IMG/VR virus record: IMGVR_UViG_3300001460_000002 | Span: 3,243 to 34,269 of that record | Origin: a virus | Strand: one strand, 5' to 3' | Length of the DNA stretch: 31,027 bases | Shown here: positions 12,356 to 19,603 of the stretch, in pieces | Position numbering within the stretch: position 1 is the stretch's first letter | Layout of the letters: each line of letters begins with the position of its first letter | Translations under genes and position numbers: made by a program | Notes under the pieces: generated by a model | The model's input: only the letters and a program-made list of their open reading frames with translations | What the model was told of the DNA's origin: nothing | The model's database searches: none

Positions 12356-13151
12356 TGAAGAAATAAAAAATGAAGAAAGTTTAATTGGTGATGCTCCGGC
12401 TACAGAACCGGTAGAACCTAATCCAGAGGAAACAACTATTCCTCATAAAGAAGAAGAGCAAACTAATACAACTCCTCAACAAGAAACAGATGGAGCTAAA
12501 TTAGAAAAACCAGATTACATTGAAGATAAATTCTGGGATGAAAAAGAAGGAGTTAAAACAGAAGATTTAAGTAAATCATATACTGAATTACAAAAACAAT
12601 TTTCTATGGGAAAACATAAAGCTCCTAAAGAATATGATATGGCAGCATTAGAAGATATAGATGAGGATGATGAATTAGCATCTTATTTTAAAGATTGGGC
12701 AAAAGAAAATAAACCAACTCAAGCTGCATTTGATAATCTTGTAAATAAATTTAAAGAATTATCTGTAGCTCAAGCAGAAGAAGATAGTATTAATATTGAC
12801 GAAGAGAAAAAAATACTAGGGCCTAATGCTGATCAGATTATAAAAGGTATTACAACTTGGGGCCAAGGATTAGTATCCAAGGGTATATGGTCAGATGCTG
12901 ACTTTGATGAGTTTAAAATTTTTGCAGCTACAGGCAATGGTATTAATGCTTTAAATAAAGTTCGTAAGTATTATGGTGAACAAACTATACCTACAGCTCC
13001 TATAGATGTTGAAGGGCAACCATCTAAAGAAGAGTTATATAGTTTAGTAAATGATCCTAAATACAAATCAGATCCAGGATTTAGAAGAAAAGTTGAAGAA
13101 CAGTTTGCTAGAGCTTACCCTGGTACTGCAACATCAACAGGCGAAATCTAA
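12348..13151 (+). CDS. Capsid scaffolding protein
   Basis: A 267-aa, strongly acidic, mostly helical protein in the position of T7 gp9, directly before the coat gene. The first 55 residues are disordered and E/P/T-rich. The core begins with KPDYIEDKFWDEKEGVKTEDLSKSYTELQKQFSMGKHKAP, a pattern typical of podovirus scaffolds, followed by long helices and a conserved-looking WGQGLVSKGIWSDADFDEF. The C-terminal FRRKVEEQFARAYPG is positive and could contact the coat protein. AAAGGG lies before the ATG. It probably guides procapsid assembly and leaves before maturation. No protease motif is visible. Confidence 0.9.
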   Translation: MSSEEIKNEESLIGDAPATEPVEPNPEETTIPHKEEEQTNTTPQQETDGAKLEKPDYIEDKFWDEKEGVKTEDLSKSYTELQKQFSMGKHKAPKEYDMAALEDIDEDDELASYFKDWAKENKPTQAAFDNLVNKFKELSVAQAEEDSINIDEEKKILGPNADQIIKGITTWGQGLVSKGIWSDADFDEFKIFAATGNGINALNKVRKYYGEQTIPTAPIDVEGQPSKEELYSLVNDPKYKSDPGFRRKVEEQFARAYPGTATSTGEI

Positions 13152-13176
13152 TGAATAAATAATTTTTTTTAAACTA

Positions 13177-13205
13177 TTTACATTTGATATAAAATCGCTT
13201 ATCTT
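13177..13205 (+). promoter_or_regulatory. Predicted sigma70-like promoter upstream of the coat gene
   Basis: -35 TTTACA (13177-13182), a 17-base spacer, and -10 TATCTT (13200-13205). Transcription would begin near 13212, about 124 bases before the coat gene start, so the whole structured leader would be transcribed. An independent promoter here would explain high coat protein synthesis. A second, weaker possibility is TATAAA at 13188-13193 without a good -35. Confidence 0.5.
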
Positions 13206-13211
13206 TGTAAG

Positions 13212-13335
13212 TGAAGATAACTAAATATTCATTTAGCCTTCTGGCTGGTGGGCAACTACACCATACGATCAGCCGGATATGTATTCCGACAACTGAAAAT
13301 AATAGTAACAATGTGTAATATATGAAAGGATAAAT
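13212..13335 (+). ncRNA. Structured 5' leader of the coat gene (candidate RNA element)
   Basis: This gap is far richer in G+C (about 54% over 13235-13290) than its surroundings and contains several nested complementarities: CTAAAT/ATTTAG (13221-13226 with 13231-13236), AGCC/GGCT (13235-13238 with 13243-13246), TGGTG/CACCA (13246-13250 with 13259-13263), GGCTG/CAGCC (13243-13247 with 13270-13274) and CGGA/TCCG (13274-13277 with 13285-13288). Some exclude each other, so alternative folds are possible. AAGGA then follows before the coat ATG. No open frame of note and no match to tRNA, hammerhead or other RNA I know. It may stabilise, process or regulate the coat mRNA. Confidence 0.5.
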
Positions 13336-14187
13336 ATGGCACAATCAATAACAAATGCTTTTGTTACTCTATTTGATGCAGAGGTCAAACAGGCTTACCA
13401 ATCAGAAAGTGTATTGCGACAGGCTGTTAGATTAAGATCTGGAGTACAAGGGCAAACTTACAAGTTTAATAAACTTGGTAAGGGATCTGCAACTGCAAGG
13501 ATACCTCAAACTGATGTTACACCTTTAAATGTAACTTACAGCCAGGTAACTGCAACTATGTCAGATTACAATGCTGCTGAATACAGCGATATTTTTCATC
13601 AAGCAAAAGTTAATTTTGATGAAAGATCAGAGCTTGTTCAAGTAGTATCAAAAGCAATCGGTAGAAGAATAGACCAATTAGTCATAGATGCTCTTAATGG
13701 TGCATCTGGTGCATCAACAGTAGCGAAAAATGTTGTTACATCTGGTTCTGCTGCAAACTCAAACTTGAATGTTGGAAAGTTAATAGCTGCTAAAAAAGCT
13801 CTTGACACAAAAAATGTTCCCTTTGATGATCGTTGCATAGCTGTTCATGCTAACAATTTAGCTGGACTACTAGGTGATGAGAGAGCAGTAAGTGGCGACT
13901 TTGCGTCTATCAAAGCTCTAGTTTCTGGTGAGATCAATACTTTCATGGGTATGAAATTTATTGTTCTTGGCGACAGAGATGAAGGTGGACTACCATTAAC
14001 ATCAAGCGACAGAAGTATTTTTGCTTTCCATCGTTCAGCAATAGGTATGGCTGAAAACATGGCACAAAAAACAGAGATCAACTATGTTCCGGAGAAAACT
14101 TCGTTCCTAGTTAATTCTATGTTTAGTGCTGGTGCAGTATCTATAGATGACGAAGGTGTTGTAAAAATAACTTGTGACGAAAGCTAA
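13336..14187 (+). CDS. Major capsid (coat) protein
   Basis: A 283-aa protein between scaffold and tail tubular genes, with an HK97-fold composition. It starts MAQSITNAFVTLFDAEVKQAYQ, then a strand-rich N-arm/E-loop-like part with QTYKFNKLGKGSATARIPQ, a helix with ERSELVQVVSKAIGRRIDQLVIDALN, and a C-terminal beta-rich domain ending NSMFSAGAVSIDDEGVVKI. It is shorter than T7 gp10A. There is no N-terminal propeptide or protease domain, matching assembly with a separate scaffold. AAGGA sits at good spacing. A promoter and structured leader lie upstream. Codon and base composition look less A/T-extreme than in neighbours, as expected for the most highly expressed gene. Confidence 0.93.
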   Translation: MAQSITNAFVTLFDAEVKQAYQSESVLRQAVRLRSGVQGQTYKFNKLGKGSATARIPQTDVTPLNVTYSQVTATMSDYNAAEYSDIFHQAKVNFDERSELVQVVSKAIGRRIDQLVIDALNGASGASTVAKNVVTSGSAANSNLNVGKLIAAKKALDTKNVPFDDRCIAVHANNLAGLLGDERAVSGDFASIKALVSGEINTFMGMKFIVLGDRDEGGLPLTSSDRSIFAFHRSAIGMAENMAQKTEINYVPEKTSFLVNSMFSAGAVSIDDEGVVKITCDES

Positions 14188-14206
14188 TAGAGGAAGGATA
14201 TAAAAT

Positions 14207-14482
14207 ATGGCTTATGCAGAAATAGGACTACAACCAATAGGTGGTCAATCAAAAGCTGGTAATGCTCCTCAAATGTGGAGTTACAAATCAGCTGATGCAA
14301 TCGCAACTGTTAACACTTCTGGATACTTTAATACAGCATCCGATAGTTTAAAAGTTGGTGATTTAATTTATGTGTACGATAGTAATACACCTACTGCTAG
14401 TTTAGTAGTAGTGCTATCAAATGCATCTGGAGTAGTGGATGTATCTGATGGAACAGCTATTACTGTTGCTGACGCAGATTAA
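14207..14482 (+). CDS. Small capsid-associated protein (possible head decoration)
   Basis: A 91-aa beta-rich protein directly after the coat gene, with AGGAAGG upstream. The middle reads SADAIATVNTSGYFNTASDSLKVGDLIYVYDSNT, then SLVVVLSNASGVVDVSDGT, a compact beta-sandwich-like pattern that recurs in small proteins beside coat genes and in repeats of some virion proteins. A decoration or fibre role on the head is likely from place and fold pattern but not proven. A 10-bp stem-loop follows 12 bases after the stop, so it shares the coat transcript. Confidence 0.65.
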   Translation: MAYAEIGLQPIGGQSKAGNAPQMWSYKSADAIATVNTSGYFNTASDSLKVGDLIYVYDSNTPTASLVVVLSNASGVVDVSDGTAITVADAD

Positions 14483-14493
14483 TAAATAAATAT

Positions 14494-14518
14494 GAGGAGG
14501 CCCTTAATGGGCCTTCTC
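14494..14518 (+). terminator. Strong stem-loop after the coat gene pair (partial terminator or RNA processing site)
   Basis: GAGGAGGCCC (14494-14503) pairs with GGGCCTTCTC (14509-14518), 10 bp including one G-T wobble, around a TTAAT loop. The bases after it are TGTATT, not a T-run, so it is at best a leaky rho-independent terminator. It could equally protect the coat mRNA 3' end, as in other podoviruses where coat transcripts are the most abundant. Confidence 0.6.
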
Positions 14519-14536
14519 TGTATTAAAAGGAATTAA

Positions 14537-15169
14537 ATGGCAAGTGGCGATACAAATATAACTATATGCAACCAAGCTCTAAATTTATTAGGAGCTGATA
14601 CTATAAGTTCATTTAGCGATACATCAAATGATGCTGCTGCTGTATGTAATAACATTTACGAAACTATTAAAAGACAAACTCTATCTATGTACCAATGGAG
14701 TTTTGCATTTACAAAATTACAATTATCTCAATCTTCTACATCACCAATAGGTGAATGGGATTATAGATATGATTTACCTTCAACAGCTGTAGCTGGTCAA
14801 GCATTTCAAGTTTATAATACTAAAGCATCTTTAGCTCAACCAATTACAAATTTTGAAATGTTTTATACAACATCTGGCCCAGCAATATTTACAAATGAAA
14901 AAACAATTTTTATTGATTATATTACAAGCGAAATAACAGAAGGATTAATGCCTTCATATTTTGTACAATTACTTGTTTATATGATGGCTTGGCATTTAGC
15001 TGAACCGGTAACAGATCAAATAACAAAGGCAGATTATTGGAAAGTCACAGCATTAGGTACTCCATCTGAAAATGGTAGAGGGGGTTATTTTAGACAAGCT
15101 GCTAATGCAGATGCTAGAGGTAAACCTTCTTATGCAATTCATGAGTTTCCATTAACAGATGTTAGATAA
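14537..15169 (+). CDS. Tail tubular protein A (gp11-like)
   Basis: A 210-aa protein of the T7 gp11 type that forms the ring joining portal and nozzle. Visible family pattern: ITICNQALNLLGADTISSF at the start, CNNIYETIKRQTLSMYQWSFA, then WDYRYDLPSTAVAGQAF and FIDYITSEITEGLMPSYFVQLLVYMMAWHLAEPVT. The length is close to T7 gp11 (196 aa). AAGGA precedes the start. It overlaps the gene for tail tubular protein B by one base (TAATG). The call is well supported by sequence and neighbours. Confidence 0.93.
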   Translation: MASGDTNITICNQALNLLGADTISSFSDTSNDAAAVCNNIYETIKRQTLSMYQWSFAFTKLQLSQSSTSPIGEWDYRYDLPSTAVAGQAFQVYNTKASLAQPITNFEMFYTTSGPAIFTNEKTIFIDYITSEITEGLMPSYFVQLLVYMMAWHLAEPVTDQITKADYWKVTALGTPSENGRGGYFRQAANADARGKPSYAIHEFPLTDVR

Positions 15170-17133
15170 TGAGCAGAGCTGCAACTTTACAAACAAATTT
15201 TACCACAGGGGAAATAGATCCTTTATTAAAATCTAGAATAGATATTGATCAATATTATAATTCTTTAGAACAAGCTCGTAATGTAGTTATTCAGCCTCAA
15301 GGTGGAATTACTCGTAGGCCAGGACTACAATATGTTTCAACTATACCTTCTGCTGCTGCTCCTCAAAGTGGATGTAGATTAGTACCTTTTGAATTTTCAA
15401 CTACACAAAGTTATATGTTGTTATTTGTACATAATAGAATGTACATTTATAAAGATAAAGTTTTACAAACAAATATTAATGCATCTGGTAACGATTATTT
15501 AACCACATCTATTACATCAGCAATGATTGGTACAATAGATTATGCTCAATCAGCAGATACATTAATTGTTGTCCAGGAGGACATGGCCCCTAAACAAATT
15601 AAAAGAGGAGCTAGTCATACTGCCTGGACTATTACAGATATTACATTTGAGTATATTCCAAAGTTTGCATTTTCATTATCTACTTCTAATCCAGCTGGAA
15701 CAATAACTCCTTCTGCTGTAGATGGTAATATTACAATAACAGGATCTTCATCAGTTTTTTCATCTGGTAATGTTAATGATTATATCGAGGCAGTTGATGG
15801 AATTGGTAGAGCTAGAATAACGAGGCATGTATCTGGTACTGTTGTTGAGGCTGTTGTTGAAATACCATTCTTTAATACATCTGCTATAGCAAATGGATCT
15901 TGGTTATTAGAAGTCGATTATGTAGATGCCTGGAGTAATACTAATGGTTACCCTAGAACAGTAACTTTTCATGAAGGAAGATTATATTTTGGTGGATCTA
16001 AATCTAGACCAAACACAATCTTTGCATCTAGAGTAGCAAGATTTTTTGACTTTAATCCAGGTGAGGCATTGGATGATGATGCTATAGAAGTTACATTAAA
16101 CACAGGCCAGGTTAATGCTGTTACAGGATTATTCTCTGGTAGAGATTTACAAATATTTACTAAAGGTGGTGAATTCTTTTTACCACAATCAGATCTAGAT
16201 CCAATCACACCAGGCAATGTTGTAATACAAGGTGCAACTAAACGAGGATCAAAAGAAGGTATCAAGCCTGTGGGAGCAGAAAGTGGTACAATGTTTATAC
16301 AAAGATCTGGTAAGTCATTAAGAGAATTTTTATTTAGTGATGTAGAATTATCTTACATATCAAATAATATTTCTTTATTATCTTCTCATTTACTTGTTTC
16401 CCCAACAGATCTAGCATTAAGAAAAGCAACATCTACTGATGATGGTGATTTATTATTAATTGTTAATACCGATGGATCTCTTGCAACTTACTCAATCTTG
16501 AGAGGCCAAAATGTTATAGCTCCATCTTTATCATCTACTGATGGTGAATTTATAAATGTAGCTGTAGATGTAGATACAATTTATTTTGTAATTAAAAGAA
16601 CAGTAAATTCTAATACAGTTTATCATGTTGAAACTTTCAATGATGATAATACTACAGATGGTTCAATATTATTTATTGGTGGTACAAAACCATCATCTAC
16701 AACATTGAGTGGCCTATCACATTTACAAGGTAAGACAGTTAAAGTAATTGCTGATGATGCAATGCAAACTGATAAAGTTGTTAATGGATCTGGTCAAATA
16801 ACTTTAGATGCTATTCCAACAACTTATGTTGAAGTAGGATTAAACTATACACCTACTATAAAAACAATGCCGGTAGAATTAAAATTACCAAGTGGTAATA
16901 CAGTTGGACAAAAGAAAAGAATAGTAGAGGCAACAGCTTTATTATACCTTTCACAAAATTTAACTTTAGATGCTAAAGAATTTCCATTTACAGCAGCAAG
17001 TTTTTTTACAGGAAAGAAAAGAAGAAAACCAATGTTAGGTTATGATCGTGAAGGACAACTAACATTTAGTCAATCAGCTCCCCTCTTCTTCACATTGCTT
17101 GGGGTGGAGTATAAAGTGAGTGTAGGACAATGA
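15169..17133 (+). CDS. Tail tubular protein B / nozzle (gp12-like)
   Basis: A 654-aa beta-rich protein. The N-terminal pattern LQTNFTTGEIDPLLKSRIDIDQYYNSLEQARNVVIQPQGGITRRPG is the hallmark of podovirus nozzle proteins, followed by RLVPFEFSTTQSYMLLF. Later come WSNTNGYPRTVTFHEGRLYFGGS and GGEFFLPQSDLDPITPGNVVIQGATKRGS, both typical of the beta-propeller part, and a KRIVEATALLYLSQNL segment near the end. It is somewhat shorter than T7 gp12 (794 aa). It overlaps the next gene by 4 bases (ATGA). The nozzle forms the end of the short tail and carries the fibre attachment. Confidence 0.95.
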   Translation: MSRAATLQTNFTTGEIDPLLKSRIDIDQYYNSLEQARNVVIQPQGGITRRPGLQYVSTIPSAAAPQSGCRLVPFEFSTTQSYMLLFVHNRMYIYKDKVLQTNINASGNDYLTTSITSAMIGTIDYAQSADTLIVVQEDMAPKQIKRGASHTAWTITDITFEYIPKFAFSLSTSNPAGTITPSAVDGNITITGSSSVFSSGNVNDYIEAVDGIGRARITRHVSGTVVEAVVEIPFFNTSAIANGSWLLEVDYVDAWSNTNGYPRTVTFHEGRLYFGGSKSRPNTIFASRVARFFDFNPGEALDDDAIEVTLNTGQVNAVTGLFSGRDLQIFTKGGEFFLPQSDLDPITPGNVVIQGATKRGSKEGIKPVGAESGTMFIQRSGKSLREFLFSDVELSYISNNISLLSSHLLVSPTDLALRKATSTDDGDLLLIVNTDGSLATYSILRGQNVIAPSLSSTDGEFINVAVDVDTIYFVIKRTVNSNTVYHVETFNDDNTTDGSILFIGGTKPSSTTLSGLSHLQGKTVKVIADDAMQTDKVVNGSGQITLDAIPTTYVEVGLNYTPTIKTMPVELKLPSGNTVGQKKRIVEATALLYLSQNLTLDAKEFPFTAASFFTGKKRRKPMLGYDREGQLTFSQSAPLFFTLLGVEYKVSVGQ

Positions 17134-17627
17134 GTTTTTGGACAGTAGTAGCAGTAGCATCTAGTGTAGGTAAAGCCTATGCTACTTTATATTCAGCAGC
17201 TGCTACTAAAGCTAGTATGGATGCCCAGGCAGATATATCAGCATTACAATTTAAAGAAAAAAGAATTGAATACAAAGAGCAAGGTGTTGAGGCATTAAAA
17301 GAAACTAATAAAGCATTAGGTACTATTGTTGCAAGAGGTGCAGCTGGTGGGGCCTTAACTAATGAAGGATCTATTTTAACATCACAAATTGTTTCATTAA
17401 GAGAAGGTGCAGAGGACTTTTCACTTGCAGCTCTTAACCAGGAGCTAACACAAAATTTAGGTATTATACAATTTAATAATTATAAGATAGCTGGTAAACA
17501 AGCAAAACAAATGGGTTACTTAAATGCTATATTTGGATTAGGTACTGATATAGGGCAGCTAGGTACTACCGGTGCATTTGATAAAAAACCACCAACTGAT
17601 AAAACAGATACAAAGAAAGTAGTATAA
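17130..17627 (+). CDS. Internal virion protein, gp14-like
   Basis: A 165-aa, Ala/Gly/Gln-rich helical protein in the position of T7 gp14, the ejected outer-membrane pore component. It has a weakly hydrophobic start (WTVVAVASSVGKAYATLYSAAATKASMDAQA), a long helix with KEKRIEYKEQGVEALKETNKAL, then the family-like ARGAAGGALTNEGSILTSQ segment and a C-terminal charged tail (KKPPTDKTDTKK). Its length is near that of gp14 (196 aa). Coupled by overlap to the nozzle gene and to the next internal protein. Family resemblance rests on the pattern and gene order. Confidence 0.75.
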   Translation: MSFWTVVAVASSVGKAYATLYSAAATKASMDAQADISALQFKEKRIEYKEQGVEALKETNKALGTIVARGAAGGALTNEGSILTSQIVSLREGAEDFSLAALNQELTQNLGIIQFNNYKIAGKQAKQMGYLNAIFGLGTDIGQLGTTGAFDKKPPTDKTDTKKVV

Positions 17628-19603
17628 TGGCAAGAGAAAGAAAAACATATCCAGGTGGTTTAGTTAGAGGAGCAGCAATTCCTTCTATATCATTTCCTCA
17701 ATTCCAAGTAGCTCAAGCTGGTATGGATAGTTTAAATAATAAACTTAACCAACTAAATAACTTTGCTTTAAAAAAAGTTGATAAAGAAATGGAAGATGCT
17801 GGTATTAAATATGCAGCTGAAAATCCTGTATCAACTGATCAATTCCTAGATGCTAATCCAGATGAAAAAAATAAATTAATAGAAGGTAAAAAAGGTACAA
17901 CTTATGGCAATGCTATAAGAGCTACTCAATTAAGTTTACTTACATCACAAATTACAATGAGAGCATCTAATGATTTTGCTAGTCTTAAAACATTAGCTTA
18001 TGCAAAAGATATGGATCTTGAAACATTTACAACAGAATTAAATGCTATTGTTAATGGATACTCTGATAGTTTATTAGAAGTAGATGGTGAGGCAAGTATT
18101 GTAGCTAATGCTAAACTAGCAACAACAGCAAATACTTATCTTAATTCTTATTCAGATAAATTATTAAAAGACTATAAAACTATGAAAGATGCTACTGTAT
18201 TAGTTTACAGTAACCAATCAATAGAACAAATACCAGATATTGTTAAAGGTGGAGCTGAACAAAGTATTAATGGCCCAGATAACAAACCATTAATAGGTGA
18301 AGATGGTAATGAAATAAAATTATCTTTAGATGATATTTTAAAATTGCGTAAAGAAGAAAAACAACAAGAGCTTATTGTTAATGGTATTAGTAAAGCTGAT
18401 CTTCTTGCTTGGTCTAAAAATTGGGATGCAAGAGTAATTAGAGAAAAAGCAAACTTTTTATTTAGTGAGTATGTTGATACTCCATTCAATTATAAGAATG
18501 GTACAAAACATGCAAACAATATTTACAAACAAGTTCAAAATGGAAACTTTGGTGGATATGAAAATCTTAAAAAAATATATGAAAGTTTACCAGAAGATAA
18601 ACAAAAAGAATTTAGATCTAAAGTTTCAGAGTGGAAACAAAGTATTATTAAAGCTAAAGAAGATGAAGATAAAACTCTTGTATTAGATAAAAAAGAAACT
18701 GTAGATAACTATAAGTTTAAATATTATACAGCTAGAGCTGATGGTAATTATAATGAGGCAAAGAAAATTCTTGAAGAAGTAAAAGATTATGACCAAGATC
18801 TATATATTGAATTATCAGAAAAACTAGAAGATGATGAGCATGATGGTGATTTTACAAAAGATACTACAGAAGATGGTTTAGGTTTTATAGACTTACAAGA
18901 TGATTTAACAATTACAAAAGATCTTACACATGCAAAAATACAAGAGGCTTATGACTTTAGATATATTACTAAAGACCAAAAGATAAAATTAGATGCAGAT
19001 CTAGAAATATCTAAATCTAAAAAATTTACAGAAGGTGAAAAGATTATGCGTAATGCCTTTGGTTATTCAGAGGCTACTATATTAAATAAAACTAAAAAAG
19101 ATACAGCAGCTGCTAATCTTTATAGAGCAAAATCAAATGAGTTAATTGCATTTATGAGAGCTAACCCAGATGCATCAGCTAAAGATATTACAGACAAAGC
19201 ATTAGAATTAACTCAAGGTGTAGAAAATAAAAAACTTAAAGAAGATGATATTAAAGAAATGAAAAAAACTATTACTTCTGGTGAGTTTCAATTTTCATCT
19301 AGATTATGGAAACCTTACTTACAAAATTTTTATACTACAGAAGATGATCAACCTTACAATCATGCAAACTACAGATCTGAATTTTTAGAAAAACCAGATG
19401 GTGTACAACGATTAATTGTTGAAATGGAAGAGTTAAAAGAAATGGAAGATGGTATGGTTTTAGAAGAAGGTTTTATTGGATACTTTGATGATAAATTTGC
19501 TAGACCAATAGTTAATGGAAAACCTATATCAAATGAATTTATAGAAAAATTTATAGAACAATTACAATCTTATAAAACAGCATTAGGGGAGCTTGAACAA
19601 TAA
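17627..19603 (+). CDS. Internal virion protein, gp15-like
   Basis: A 658-aa, mostly alpha-helical, charged protein between gp14-like and gp16-like genes. It starts MARERKTYPGGLVRGAAIPSI, then has helices with QAGMDSLNNKLNQLNNFALKKVDKEMEDAGIKYAAENP, which resembles the start of other podovirus gp15-type proteins. The middle is rich in K, E and D with repeated helix-breaking N/D/G. No enzymatic motif is seen. It is probably part of the head's internal core and ejected into the periplasm to form a DNA conduit (role known for T7 gp15). Overlaps the next gene by one base. Confidence 0.72.
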   Translation: MARERKTYPGGLVRGAAIPSISFPQFQVAQAGMDSLNNKLNQLNNFALKKVDKEMEDAGIKYAAENPVSTDQFLDANPDEKNKLIEGKKGTTYGNAIRATQLSLLTSQITMRASNDFASLKTLAYAKDMDLETFTTELNAIVNGYSDSLLEVDGEASIVANAKLATTANTYLNSYSDKLLKDYKTMKDATVLVYSNQSIEQIPDIVKGGAEQSINGPDNKPLIGEDGNEIKLSLDDILKLRKEEKQQELIVNGISKADLLAWSKNWDARVIREKANFLFSEYVDTPFNYKNGTKHANNIYKQVQNGNFGGYENLKKIYESLPEDKQKEFRSKVSEWKQSIIKAKEDEDKTLVLDKKETVDNYKFKYYTARADGNYNEAKKILEEVKDYDQDLYIELSEKLEDDEHDGDFTKDTTEDGLGFIDLQDDLTITKDLTHAKIQEAYDFRYITKDQKIKLDADLEISKSKKFTEGEKIMRNAFGYSEATILNKTKKDTAAANLYRAKSNELIAFMRANPDASAKDITDKALELTQGVENKKLKEDDIKEMKKTITSGEFQFSSRLWKPYLQNFYTTEDDQPYNHANYRSEFLEKPDGVQRLIVEMEELKEMEDGMVLEEGFIGYFDDKFARPIVNGKPISNEFIEKFIEQLQSYKTALGELEQ

